Assembly (NCBI GenBank): GCA_024641465.1
Contig: JAHEDB010000013.1
Span: 1-14,999 of the forward strand
Direction of reading: 5' to 3'
From: Chromatiales bacterium
GTDB taxonomy: Bacteria; Pseudomonadota; Gammaproteobacteria; UBA6429; Thiohalophilaceae
Length of the DNA: 14,999 bases
Shown here: piece after piece, positions 8,216 through 14,999 of the stretch
Layout of the letters: each line of letters starts with the position of its first letter
Numbering within the stretch: the stretch's first letter is position 1
Notes under the pieces: generated by a model
What the model saw: the letters and a program-made list of their open reading frames with translations, nothing else
What the model was told of the DNA's origin: nothing
The model's database searches: none
Position numbers and translations under genes: made by a program

Positions 8216-8541
8216 TAAATATCTCCTTGGTATAATAATTCGACCAGCCAGTTGACTTCTTCTTCGGTCAACAGGCCGCGAAATGGCGGCATGGGTGTAC
8301 CACGCCGTCCATCCAGTATCGTCGTTAACAATAATTGTTTGGGTTTATGCATGATCTCATTTTTCGTCAGGGCCGGACCCAGACCGCCCTTGAGGGTCAT
8401 GCCATGGCAGGAACCACAATCCTGTTTCAACAGATGACGCAGGGCAGCCTGCCTGTCAGGTGACACCTCGGCCAGGACTTGCACATTAAAAGCAAGCAAG
8501 AGAAAAATCAGAACAACACCCGCACCGCTGGATGGTTTCAT
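8215..8541 (-). CDS. nirC: NirC, small periplasmic c-type cytochrome
   Basis: This 108-residue monoheme cytochrome has a signal peptide (about 1-24, ending VLA), the heme motif CGSCH (42-46) followed by GMTLKGGLGPAL, and a likely axial Met84 (TPMPPF). Size, motif and position just before nirF match NirC (cytochrome c55X), proposed to take electrons in d1 maturation or to pass them to NirS. With no nirM-type gene in the window, NirC is the only small soluble cytochrome here and may also serve nitrite reduction; that is inference. It starts 76 bases after the nirE stop with a weak ribosome site, and its stop overlaps the nirF start. Confidence 0.88.
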   Translation of the reverse strand: MKPSSGAGVVLIFLLLAFNVQVLAEVSPDRQAALRHLLKQDCGSCHGMTLKGGLGPALTKNEIMHKPKQLLLTTILDGRRGTPMPPFRGLLTEEEVNWLVELLYQGDI

Positions 8542-8617
8542 GACTGATTGATTGACAGGCTGTTTAATATGAATCTATCCGATCAGATTATTGATGCAGG
8601 CCACTATGGCAACATGC

Positions 8618-9421
8618 TCACCGTGCAAACTTGTTATAGGACCCCTGCTGTGTAAAGCGGTATTCGTCTTCCGCCGTTTCATACCAGTCAAGTATAGCGG
8701 CGAATTCCACGACCTTGCCGATGATGAACATGACCGGCGCCTTGAACTCGTATTGCTGCACGCTCTGCTGCATTCCCGCCAGATCGGTAATATGACGACG
8801 TTGCTGCCGGGTCGCGCCGTTTTCAATGATCGCGACCGGGGTATCCACTGCCAGACCGGCATTGATAAGACCTGACTGGATCTCATCGATATTGGCCAGT
8901 CCCATATAAATTACCAGGGTCTTGTCGGGGCGAGCCAGGCTCGACCAGTCCAGTGACAGAGGTTCATCGTTACGGCAATGGCCGGTGATAAATTCCACAC
9001 TACGCGCCAGGCCGCGGTGGGTCAGTGGGATACCAGCATAGGTAGAACAGGCAGAGGCCGCGGTAATACCGGGCACAACCTCAAACGGGATATCTTGTCT
9101 GGCCAGGTACTCGGCCTCTTCACTGCCGCGACCAAACACAAAAGGGTCACCGCCCTTAAGCCGTACCACGGAGCGTCCACTCTTCACCAGCATAACCAGT
9201 TGGTGATTGATTTCATCCTGAGACAGGACATGATGGCCGGTTTGCTTACCCACATAAACCTGTTTTACACCCGGGGCAATCTGCGCGAGGATCTCCTCAC
9301 CCACCAGGCGGTCATAAACAACCACATCGACTGTCTGCAATAAACGCAGCGCCTTAACGGTCAACAGGTCGGGGTCTCCCGGTCCCGCCCCCACCAGATA
9401 AACACAAGCTTTGTGATTCAT
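8618..9421 (-). CDS. nirE: NirE, uroporphyrinogen-III C-methyltransferase (SUMT)
   Basis: The enzyme adds methyl groups from SAM to C2 and C7 of uroporphyrinogen III to give precorrin-2, the branch to siroheme and heme d1. The 267-residue protein shows VGAGPGDPDLLTVKA (10-24), YDRLV, RLKGGDPFVFGRG (87-99), VVPGIT (115-120) and GIPLTHRG (130-137), all hallmarks of CobA/CysG-A-type methyltransferases. It is a stand-alone SUMT without the CysG dehydrogenase/ferrochelatase part, so the precorrin-2 to siroheme steps must be done by genes elsewhere. The ATG at 9421 follows a good AGAGGA site. It is the first gene after the nirS terminator and so probably begins its own transcript. It is called nirE rather than cobA from context. 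Confidence 0.9.
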   Translation of the reverse strand: MNHKACVYLVGAGPGDPDLLTVKALRLLQTVDVVVYDRLVGEEILAQIAPGVKQVYVGKQTGHHVLSQDEINHQLVMLVKSGRSVVRLKGGDPFVFGRGSEEAEYLARQDIPFEVVPGITAASACSTYAGIPLTHRGLARSVEFITGHCRNDEPLSLDWSSLARPDKTLVIYMGLANIDEIQSGLINAGLAVDTPVAIIENGATRQQRRHITDLAGMQQSVQQYEFKAPVMFIIGKVVEFAAILDWYETAEDEYRFTQQGSYNKFAR

Positions 9422-9436
9422 GCTGTCCTCTGTTTC

Positions 9437-9489
9437 TTAAATTTTTAAACTCGGACTCACTACAAAGTAAGTTAAATTTAAAAATTTAA
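9437..9489. repeat. AT-rich 13-base inverted repeat upstream of nirE
   Basis: TTAAATTTTTAAA (9437-9449) and its complement TTTAAAAATTTAA (9477-9489) flank 27 bases in the short gap between the nirS terminator and nirE. As nirE lies beyond a strong terminator, its promoter should be here. No convincing -35/-10 pair at normal spacing was found, and no FNR-type site. The repeat may be a regulatory dyad or a by-product of AT richness. Confidence 0.35.
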
Positions 9490-9516
9490 AAAAAAGGCGG
9501 GGAGCACGCGCTCCCC
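9488..9516 (-). terminator. Rho-independent terminator of nirS
   Basis: On the minus strand GGGGAGC and GCTCCCC form a perfect seven-base-pair, GC-rich stem with a four-base loop (9499-9516). They are followed by GCC and a run of eight Ts (9495-9488). It begins 16 bases after the nirS stop. It should end most nirS transcripts before nirE and let the structural gene be expressed separately from the cofactor genes. Confidence 0.9.
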
Positions 9517-9531
9517 ACCTCTCAACCCATA

Positions 9532-11253
9532 TTAGTACACGTCGTGCTGGGTGTTATACACGTTGAACTTGCCGGTTGGGGTGACCAGGCGCTTGTCCTT
9601 GATCACGGTCTTCAGCTTGCGGGTCTTGTCATCGACGATCACGATGGCGGACTCTTCCTTCGCGCCGCTCCAGACTGAGAACCAGACTTCGTCACCGGCC
9701 TTGTTATATTCCGGCTGTACGACACGCTTAGGTCCTGCGCCCAGGCCGGCCCATTCGGCTATCGGTAATACCTCAAAGCCTTTTTCCAGATTGCGATCAT
9801 CATACACTGCGACGCTCTGGCTGATCTTGGTATCCGGATTCAACGGTGCATCGACCCACAGGTTATGGGACTTGGGATGGCTCTTCACAAACAGTGAACC
9901 ACCGCCCTGCCCCTTGAGGGTGCGCACCACCTTCCAGGCGTTGGCCTTGTGCCCTTTAGGGTCGGTGCCAATCACGGTAACGTTTTCATTACCCAGGGCG
10001 CTGGTGACCCACACCGGGCCGTATTTTGGGTCGACCAGGTTGGCGCCGCGACCGGGATGCGGGATCTTGGTGACATCGATCATCGCCACGCGTTTACGCT
10101 CCTTGGCGTCGATCACCACGATCTTGTCCGACTTGTTGGCCGCCGTCAGGAAGTAGCGCTTGGTGGAATCCCAGCCGCCGTCATGCAGATAGCGGGCCGC
10201 GTCGATGGTAGTCACCTGCAGGTTGTTGATGTCCTTGTAATTGACCAGCAGGATCTTGCCGGTTTCCTTGACGTTGACAATGAACTCAGGATGATTGTGC
10301 GAGGCCACGATAGCGGCGACGCGTGGTTCGGGGTGATATTCCTGGGTATCAACGGTCATACCGCGGGTGGAAACAACCTTGCGCGGTTTCAGGGTGTCAC
10401 CGTCCATGATCACGTATTGTGGTGGCCAGTAAGAGCCACCGATGGCATATTTATCTTCATAGCCCTTGTACTTGGAGGTTTCCACGGAACGGGCTTCCAT
10501 ACCCAGCTTGATCGAGGCGACCACTGAAGGGGTCTTCATCCACAGATCGATCATGTCCACCTTGGCGTCACGACCCACGACGTAGAGATAACGGCCGGAG
10601 GCGGAGATGCGTGAGATGTGTACGGCATAACCGGTCTTGATGACATTGATGATCTTCTTGGTGTCACCATCGACCAGGGCCACCTGACCGGCGTCACGCA
10701 GTGTGACGGAGAAGATATTTGGAATGTTGTAGTTATTTTCTTTTTTCTTGGGACGCTTGTTCGCTGGCACCACCAGCTTCCAGCTACCCATGATTTCCTT
10801 CATACCAAACTCGGGCGGTTGTGGTGGTTCATGCTGCAGGAAGCGCGCCATCAGGTCTACATCGGCTTCGGACAAAGCGCCGGAAGAACCGAAATTCGGC
10901 ATACCGGCAGGCGAGCCATAGCCAATAAAGGCCTTCAGGTAATCGGTGCCCTTCGGCAGGGTAATATCAGGTGTCAGGGGTTTACCTGTAGCACCCTTGC
11001 GTAATACACCGTGACAACCGGCGCAACGCTCAAAAAAGATCTGCTTGGCCTTGGTAAATTCCGCCTCCGTCATGGCTGGCGCCTTGGGTGTGCGTGTGTC
11101 GGAGGTGCTCATTGAGGGGATAGGGGCCCCCTTGTAACGCATTTCTGCTTCCGGGGTATTCGGGTGCTCGCCGGCGGCGTAGACAAAATTGGAGGACAAC
11201 GCCAGGGCTGTAACGAATAACCCCACCCCCTTGCTTAACTGTTTATGGTTCAT
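9532..11253 (-). CDS. nirS: NirS, cytochrome cd1 nitrite reductase (NO-forming)
   Basis: NirS reduces nitrite to nitric oxide in the periplasm, taking electrons through heme c to heme d1. The ATG at 11253 has an AGGAGAGA site seven bases upstream and gives 573 residues; an in-frame extension to 11295 lacks support. A signal peptide covers about 1-26. The cytochrome c domain has CAGCH (77-81) and Met118 (AGMPNF). The eight-bladed d1 domain runs from GSWKLVVPANKRPKK (156-170) to NVYNTQHDVY at the C-terminus. His212 (AVHISR) is the expected proximal d1 ligand. The distal catalytic histidines lie in SHNHPE (318-323) and in LHDGGWDS (His357). All key residues are present, so it should be active. 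It has its own FNR-type promoter and terminator. Confidence 0.98.
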   Translation of the reverse strand: MNHKQLSKGVGLFVTALALSSNFVYAAGEHPNTPEAEMRYKGAPIPSMSTSDTRTPKAPAMTEAEFTKAKQIFFERCAGCHGVLRKGATGKPLTPDITLPKGTDYLKAFIGYGSPAGMPNFGSSGALSEADVDLMARFLQHEPPQPPEFGMKEIMGSWKLVVPANKRPKKKENNYNIPNIFSVTLRDAGQVALVDGDTKKIINVIKTGYAVHISRISASGRYLYVVGRDAKVDMIDLWMKTPSVVASIKLGMEARSVETSKYKGYEDKYAIGGSYWPPQYVIMDGDTLKPRKVVSTRGMTVDTQEYHPEPRVAAIVASHNHPEFIVNVKETGKILLVNYKDINNLQVTTIDAARYLHDGGWDSTKRYFLTAANKSDKIVVIDAKERKRVAMIDVTKIPHPGRGANLVDPKYGPVWVTSALGNENVTVIGTDPKGHKANAWKVVRTLKGQGGGSLFVKSHPKSHNLWVDAPLNPDTKISQSVAVYDDRNLEKGFEVLPIAEWAGLGAGPKRVVQPEYNKAGDEVWFSVWSGAKEESAIVIVDDKTRKLKTVIKDKRLVTPTGKFNVYNTQHDVY

Positions 11254-11287
11254 GATCTCTCTCCTGGTTTCAGGTAATAAAAATTTT

Positions 11288-11336
11288 CCCTGCATATGTA
11301 GTATTCAAACGTAGGTAAGTCCTTGACATAAATCAA
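11288..11336 (-). promoter_or_regulatory. nirS promoter with FNR/DNR-type site
   Basis: The palindrome TTGACATAAATCAA (11323-11336) fits the FNR/DNR/NNR consensus TTGAY-N4-RTCAA. A class II activator centred at -41.5 would place the start site near 11288. Exactly where the -10 box should then be (11300-11295) the minus strand reads TACATA. The nirS ATG follows about 35 bases later. The regulator (DNR, NNR or FNR) is not encoded in the window. Activation under low oxygen, and by NO if the regulator is DNR-like, is inferred. Confidence 0.8.
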
Positions 11337-11519
11337 GCTCGCAGGGTCATGTTGATAAAGCCCATTTGCAAGTTGTTGACCTATATCGACAGATTGTTAA
11401 ATTTTATTACCTTACAAGTTTTGATTTAATATCAATAAACATTCATAACCCACAGCAATTCTAGCAAGTTAATTTCATAGCTGTTTCGTCAGATATTATT
11501 TAGAACAAGTATAAAAAAA

Positions 11520-13013
11520 TCAGGATTCGGGGGTTTTGGCAAAGCGCTCACGACGTTTACGTTTTTCAACCAGGGGCGGACATTTATAGGCGTTCCAGTA
11601 AGTCACCTGACAATCGAGACAGTAGTGGCATTCATTGACGTTGATCTCGCCGGTAGGCTGGATGGCGCGCACCTCGCATTCCGTCTCACAGGTGCGACAG
11701 GGCCGGCCACATTCCTTGCGCCGCCGCAACCAGTCGAAGATCCGGAATTTGGCAGGGAAGGTCAATGAGGCCCCCAGGGCGCAGACATAGCGGCAATAAA
11801 ACTTACGATTGAACAGCGAAATGCTCAACAGGCCAAGGGCATACAGGATATAACCCCACTCACGCTGGAAGTGCAGGGTGAAGACGGTTTTAAACGGTTC
11901 GACCTCGGCATAGCGTTCGGCCATGACCAACGACTGCATGGACAGCCCGAACAACGCCAGCAGGATCAGGTATTTTATCGCCCACAGTCTGACGTGCACG
12001 GCCTCGGGAAACTCAAACGACGGTAGTTTGAGTTTTGCGCCGATCCGAAACAACAGCTCCTGTGTCGCACCAAATGGACACAACCAGCCGCAATAGACAC
12101 CACGGCCCCATAACAGCAGCGTCATGGCGACAAAACCCCACAGGATGAACAGCATGGGGTCGATCATGAAGTTTTCCCAACTGAAGCCGTGCACGAAGGA
12201 ATTGATAAAGGTCAGTACATTGACCACCGACAGTTGCGCCAGCGCGTACCAGCCAATGAATGTCACGGTATAAATCAGATAGCCGGTGCGAATGCGTTCT
12301 AAGAGGGTCGGATGCGCAACCAGCCAATCCTGTAGAATCAGGATCATCAATAACACAAACAGTCCCAGACATAGTACGACGATCTTAAAGACCCGCTCCT
12401 GCCAGACGACCTGCCACAGGGGATAGAGATCACCCAGGCTCTCCTGCACCGTCTCCTGTTTCTTTTTACCCTGGCTGGTCATCAGGCCGCGCGCAATAGC
12501 GATCTCCCGCATACCGCGTGTGATAGTGGCATTCAGAACAATCGCCGTGATGGAGGCCCCGCTCAGGCCATCGATGGTCTTGTAACCGGGACGCTCCGAG
12601 CCACCGATCTTGACCCGCTTACTGACATCCACGCCCAGATACTGATTATTGTATTTCTGCAGGCCCTGTTCGGTCACCCCGGTGACCAGGATTGGCTCCT
12701 CGTGATGAATGATAGTCACACCGGTGATCAAGCCCTTCATGTCAAAACCTACCAGGGTGCGAATAGGCTTACCGGAATAGGCCGGCATCTTGATGACGTC
12801 ATCGGTAAAGAACACATACCCGAGCAGGTGATCACCCTGATAGACTGGCGCCGAAGGCGGCTGCCCATCCAATTCACCGACCTTGTCCGCCTGCGGGAAA
12901 TAGCCCTTCACCAGGGCGAAGTGATCACTCATCTCCACCGCAACTGCCGGCAGCACGACGGACAAGCCCAGCAAGGCCGCAAACCAATATTGAATTAACT
13001 GTCTTGCCGACAT
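11520..13013 (-). CDS. NosR/NirI-family polyferredoxin flavoprotein, short form
   Basis: NosR and NirI are membrane proteins with a periplasmic FMN domain and cytoplasmic iron-sulfur clusters; they are needed for N2O reductase activity or nirS expression. From ATG 13013 (497 residues) there is a signal segment (about 8-26) and an FMN-binding domain with attachment motif DGLSGASIT (148-156). Several membrane helices carry CGWLCP (308-313) and CRYVCA (407-412). Four-cysteine sets follow at Cys435/439/442/446 and Cys462/465/468/478. The second CxxxCP motif has Ala for Pro. Typical NosR has about 700 residues; most of the shortfall is in the periplasmic part. The open frame extends to a TTG at 13064, and neither start has a good ribosome site. 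Position before nirS favours a NirI-like role, but NosR cannot be excluded without nosZ in view. Confidence 0.82.
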   Translation of the reverse strand: MSARQLIQYWFAALLGLSVVLPAVAVEMSDHFALVKGYFPQADKVGELDGQPPSAPVYQGDHLLGYVFFTDDVIKMPAYSGKPIRTLVGFDMKGLITGVTIIHHEEPILVTGVTEQGLQKYNNQYLGVDVSKRVKIGGSERPGYKTIDGLSGASITAIVLNATITRGMREIAIARGLMTSQGKKKQETVQESLGDLYPLWQVVWQERVFKIVVLCLGLFVLLMILILQDWLVAHPTLLERIRTGYLIYTVTFIGWYALAQLSVVNVLTFINSFVHGFSWENFMIDPMLFILWGFVAMTLLLWGRGVYCGWLCPFGATQELLFRIGAKLKLPSFEFPEAVHVRLWAIKYLILLALFGLSMQSLVMAERYAEVEPFKTVFTLHFQREWGYILYALGLLSISLFNRKFYCRYVCALGASLTFPAKFRIFDWLRRRKECGRPCRTCETECEVRAIQPTGEINVNECHYCLDCQVTYWNAYKCPPLVEKRKRRERFAKTPES

Positions 13014-13142
13014 GGACGCCGCCACCGGTGGGGATTGAGTATAGTTAATCGGATCATTCTCCAAATAGTTTAAACAAGATTGTTCGGATGTCTCTGTTTG
13101 ACAGGCGATATGATGGCCTACTCTCCATGATGAGAATAAGGC

Positions 13143-13191
13143 GGGAAAAGTTTAGGCAGTGTTACAGGTGAAATACCTTGATCAAAGTCAA
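13143..13191 (-). promoter_or_regulatory. FNR/DNR-type promoter of the NosR/NirI-like gene
   Basis: TTGATCAAAGTCAA (13178-13191) matches TTGAY-N4-RTCAA and sits within a longer dyad beginning CCTTGA and ending TCAAGG. With the site at -41.5 the start would be near 13143. The minus strand reads TAAACT at 13154-13149, within one base of the expected -10 place. It lies between the hemerythrin stop and the NosR/NirI-like gene. It shows this gene is probably under the same control as nirS even though the hemerythrin gene is just upstream on the same strand. Confidence 0.75.
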
Positions 13192-13233
13192 GGCGATAGA
13201 TGGCCTACAGTCAGCTTGCTTGAGCGGGGTTGA

Positions 13234-13698
13234 TCAGAAGTCCCAGACCCTGCCCTGATCGGTCGTCAGTGTCTTGAGGCGAGCCAGGATCTCATCCTTG
13301 CGCATCAGTAAGGAATCATTCCCCATACCGAGCAAGACCTGTTCCTCGTGCTCGTTATGCGTGGTCATGGCCTTGTACAGCGGTGTCAGGGAATCCTCGA
13401 AGTGGTCCATGTCATTGCGCTTGATGACATGGGCCAGGTCGTGCAACAACTGGGCAATACGATCATGTTCATCGCTAAGGTCGGCGACCGCCTCGGCGGA
13501 ATTATCGACCGATTCGACAAAGGCAGGATACAGCACCTCGTCTTCCATGCGCATGTGCACCTTCAGATCATCGACAAATTCCTGAAACAGGCGAATCGCC
13601 GCCTTCCAGTCCCCGGCCCCCGCGGCCATTTCACACTCTTCCAGGGCCGCCTCGTATTTGCGGTGATCGTGTACCAGCCAGTTAGTGGGTTCTTTCAT
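13234..13698 (-). CDS. Hemerythrin-like (HHE) di-iron protein
   Basis: A 154-residue, all-helical protein of the hemerythrin HHE family, with no signal peptide or membrane segment, so cytoplasmic. The expected iron ligands are seen in order: His10/His12 (VHDHRKYE), His48 and Glu52 (VHMRMEDE), His78 (DEHDR), His114 and Glu118 (THNEHEE). Related proteins bind O2 or NO or help repair nitrosative damage to iron-sulfur centres. Next to a NO-producing enzyme, NO sensing or detoxification is a reasonable guess, not shown. It lacks the N-terminal cysteine domain of the RIC/YtfE/DnrN repair proteins. The ATG at 13698 follows a GAGGG site. Confidence 0.88.
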   Translation of the reverse strand: MKEPTNWLVHDHRKYEAALEECEMAAGAGDWKAAIRLFQEFVDDLKVHMRMEDEVLYPAFVESVDNSAEAVADLSDEHDRIAQLLHDLAHVIKRNDMDHFEDSLTPLYKAMTTHNEHEEQVLLGMGNDSLLMRKDEILARLKTLTTDQGRVWDF

Positions 13699-13851
13699 AA
13701 CTATCCCTCACACCTGTTTGTCATCAACCATACATTATGGTTATAGCATGAATAAAGCCTTCACCGGTATCACCAGGTTGTCGTATATGCTAATAATTCG
13801 ACCCTTTGCCTGTTGTTACCCGCCACCCCACCTGTCGGTGGTAGTGAGCCC

Positions 13852-13865
13852 TTGATCACCGGCAA
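13852..13865. promoter_or_regulatory. Imperfect FNR/DNR-type site between divergent genes
   Basis: TTGATCACCGGCAA departs from TTGAY-N4-RTCAA by one base (GGCAA for GTCAA). It lies between the hemerythrin gene (minus) and the small membrane protein gene (plus). For the plus strand, a site at -41.5 puts the start near 13900 and the -10 at 13888-13893, which reads TAGTTT, a fair match. The gene starts at 13937. For the hemerythrin it is about 150 bases upstream of the start codon. Weak evidence. Confidence 0.4.
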
Positions 13866-13936
13866 GCCGATAGGCTATGGTGCCGGGTAGTTTTAGTTTT
13901 TACTTTTAACGGTTCACAAACAACGAGCGTCTGATT

Positions 13937-14131
13937 ATGGAAATCGTCTGGTTTACCCTGGTAGGCATTGGCATCTACCTGATTTCGAACACCCTGCTGG
14001 AGTACATCGAACGTCGCCGCGGCGGGATGCTGGAAAATCGCAGCGTGGTATTTTTCGTGATCTTTCTGGTGCTGGCCCTGGGCAGCTTTGAATTGATCCA
14101 GTATCTGGCCCATTCAGGCGCAGCGCATTAA
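13937..14131 (+). CDS. Small membrane protein with two predicted helices, unknown function
   Basis: The 64-residue protein has a hydrophobic stretch at about 3-20, a charged link containing YIERRRGGMLENRS (22-36) and a second hydrophobic stretch at about 37-58, so it should be a helical hairpin in the inner membrane. I do not recognise the family. The ATG at 13937 has only a weak GAG-type ribosome site. It is the only plus-strand gene in this part. Its stop overlaps, by four bases, the stop of the convergent heme-copper-oxidase-like gene. The coding case rests on clean hydrophobic patterning and lack of overlap with other genes upstream. A role alongside the oxidase-like neighbour is a guess from position only. 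Confidence 0.65.
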   Translation: MEIVWFTLVGIGIYLISNTLLEYIERRRGGMLENRSVVFFVIFLVLALGSFELIQYLAHSGAAH

Positions 14132-14999
14132 ACCGAAGTGGTTTGGCTCGAGGCACGGCCGCGCGCCATGATCCGCAACACGATCCACACAAACAGAAAA
14201 CCGCCGATGATCGAGATCAGTCCGCCCAGGCCCATCAGGCCCATGGCCGCCACCTCCGACGTGGTATGCAGGCCCTGCGCCGCGCCAGCCACCTTACGCT
14301 GTACACCATAACCTCCCGACCAGACCAGCCCGAGGACGTGTAACAGCTGCCCCAGCCCGTATAAATACGGCTGGAGTCGGGCCAGGCGAACCTCGGGAGT
14401 GGCGTAGCCGAGATACGGCAGCAGCAGATAGGTCATACCCATCAACGCGAGGGTCACACCGACGATGGAGCCATGATAATGGGCGGGGATGGTGACATTG
14501 CTGCCCTGGATCAGAAAGCCAATGATCCCACCGACGCCAAACAACAACAGGGAGGCGATCAGGGCGGAGCGCAACGGGCTGTGCTCGTGTAGGCATTTGT
14601 CACTGCGTAACAACCCGTGCAGGATCGCCAGCCCCAGCGGCAGGGTCGCCAGGCTGCCACCGTAACGCATCAGCCAGGTAAACAGGCGGATATGTTCCGC
14701 GGAGGTTACCGGAAAATTGAAATAGATGATCGGTGTGAAGAATATCGCGAACAGACCGAAACCAAACATGATCAACACGACCCGAGGTGTTACCGGCAAT
14801 CTGACCTGACTGGCACTGGCCAGCCACAGCCAGGCGACCAGCATCAGCAGGGTATAGGTAAATTGCAACAAATGACCACCACCCCAGAACAGCAACTCGT
14901 AATAGCCCTTGCCGGCCAGACCGGTGGGCAACACCAACCAGGACCAGGCAAAACCCACAATGGCCATGGCCGTTGCCACCGTCGAGGTATTCAGGCCAA
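14128..14999 (-). CDS. Heme-copper oxidase superfamily subunit I-like protein, C-terminal part (cut by window edge)
   Basis: About 290 C-terminal residues with eight predicted membrane helices; the N-terminus lies beyond the right edge. The sequence FWGGGHLLQF (His codon 14874-14872) fits helix VI, which carries one active-site metal histidine. AHYHGSIVG (His codons 14481-14479 and 14475-14473) fits helix X with the HxH heme ligands. Helix VII, aligned by eye with NorB, reads FTPIIYFNF where the metal-binding His-His should be (14730-14725). There is no helix-VI HxxxY cross-link tyrosine and no NorB-type glutamate motif. In a nir cluster an alternative NO reductase is an obvious idea, but with two metal ligands apparently missing the activity is uncertain. 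The low-spin heme ligand of helix II cannot be checked here. Confidence 0.72.
   Translation of the reverse strand, partial: GLNTSTVATAMAIVGFAWSWLVLPTGLAGKGYYELLFWGGGHLLQFTYTLLMLVAWLWLASASQVRLPVTPRVVLIMFGFGLFAIFFTPIIYFNFPVTSAEHIRLFTWLMRYGGSLATLPLGLAILHGLLRSDKCLHEHSPLRSALIASLLLFGVGGIIGFLIQGSNVTIPAHYHGSIVGVTLALMGMTYLLLPYLGYATPEVRLARLQPYLYGLGQLLHVLGLVWSGGYGVQRKVAGAAQGLHTTSEVAAMGLMGLGGLISIIGGFLFVWIVLRIMARGRASSQTTSV

Noticed and set aside
9532..11253. Reading the 9532 gene as nirN and the 2036 gene as nirS
   Set aside because: The 9532 gene has LHDGGWDS and SHNHPE with the catalytic histidines of NirS and its own FNR-type promoter; the 2036 gene has the PHLGSG motif of NirN instead.
12995..13057. 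20-codon out-of-frame peptide at the start of the NosR/NirI-like gene
   Set aside because: GGAG lies only two bases before the ATG, too close for a normal ribosome site; not listed as a gene, but mentioned under the start-site question.
13828..13841. CCACC-TGTC-GGTGG hairpin upstream of the small membrane protein gene
   Set aside because: A five-base-pair stem with no T-run after it on either strand; not enough for a terminator call.

Overview
This window carries a denitrification locus: a cytochrome cd1 nitrite reductase gene (nirS) with the genes that make its heme d1 cofactor. It also carries a NosR/NirI-type iron-sulfur flavoprotein, a hemerythrin and the C-terminal part of an unusual heme-copper-oxidase-like protein. 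Gene content, protein sequences and FNR/DNR-type operator sites suggest a denitrifying gammaproteobacterium, possibly a sulfur-oxidising or Chromatiales-like lineage. The species cannot be fixed from the sequence alone.

Left flank (1-2035): the first 157 bases encode the N-terminus of a MalT-like regulator with a P-loop, cut by the window edge. A gene-poor, repeat-rich stretch follows, with a REP-like inverted pair (466-540) and a decayed IS4-family element (606-1731). Its transposase is broken by frameshifts, a stop codon and internal deletions. About 300 bp with no convincing gene separate it from the nir genes.

Core nir cluster (2036-11253, all minus strand). In transcription order it reads nirS, a strong rho-independent terminator, then nirE, nirC, nirF, nirD, nirL, nirG, nirH, nirJ and nirN. 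NirE methylates uroporphyrinogen III on the way to precorrin-2 and siroheme. NirD, NirL, NirG and NirH form the siroheme decarboxylase set that gives 12,18-didecarboxysiroheme. NirJ (radical SAM) replaces the propionate side chains with oxo groups. NirF and NirN act in the periplasm in the last steps and in handing d1 to NirS, and NirC is a small c-type cytochrome partner. The order F-D-L-G-H-J matches Pseudomonas aeruginosa, but nirE sits ahead of nirC rather than after nirJ, and no nirM electron-donor gene is seen.

Upstream accessory part (11520-14999): a shortened NosR/NirI-like membrane protein and a hemerythrin lie on the same strand upstream of nirS. FNR/DNR-type palindromes (TTGAY-N4-RTCAA) precede nirS and the NosR-like gene. 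Each has a plausible -10 box at the spacing expected of a class II activator site, so both genes are probably switched on by low oxygen and NO. A small two-helix membrane protein on the plus strand overlaps, tail to tail, the partial heme-copper-oxidase-like gene at the right edge. That protein keeps the helix-X HxH pair but appears to have Ile-Ile where the helix-VII metal-binding His-His is normally found. This is the most unusual signal in the window.
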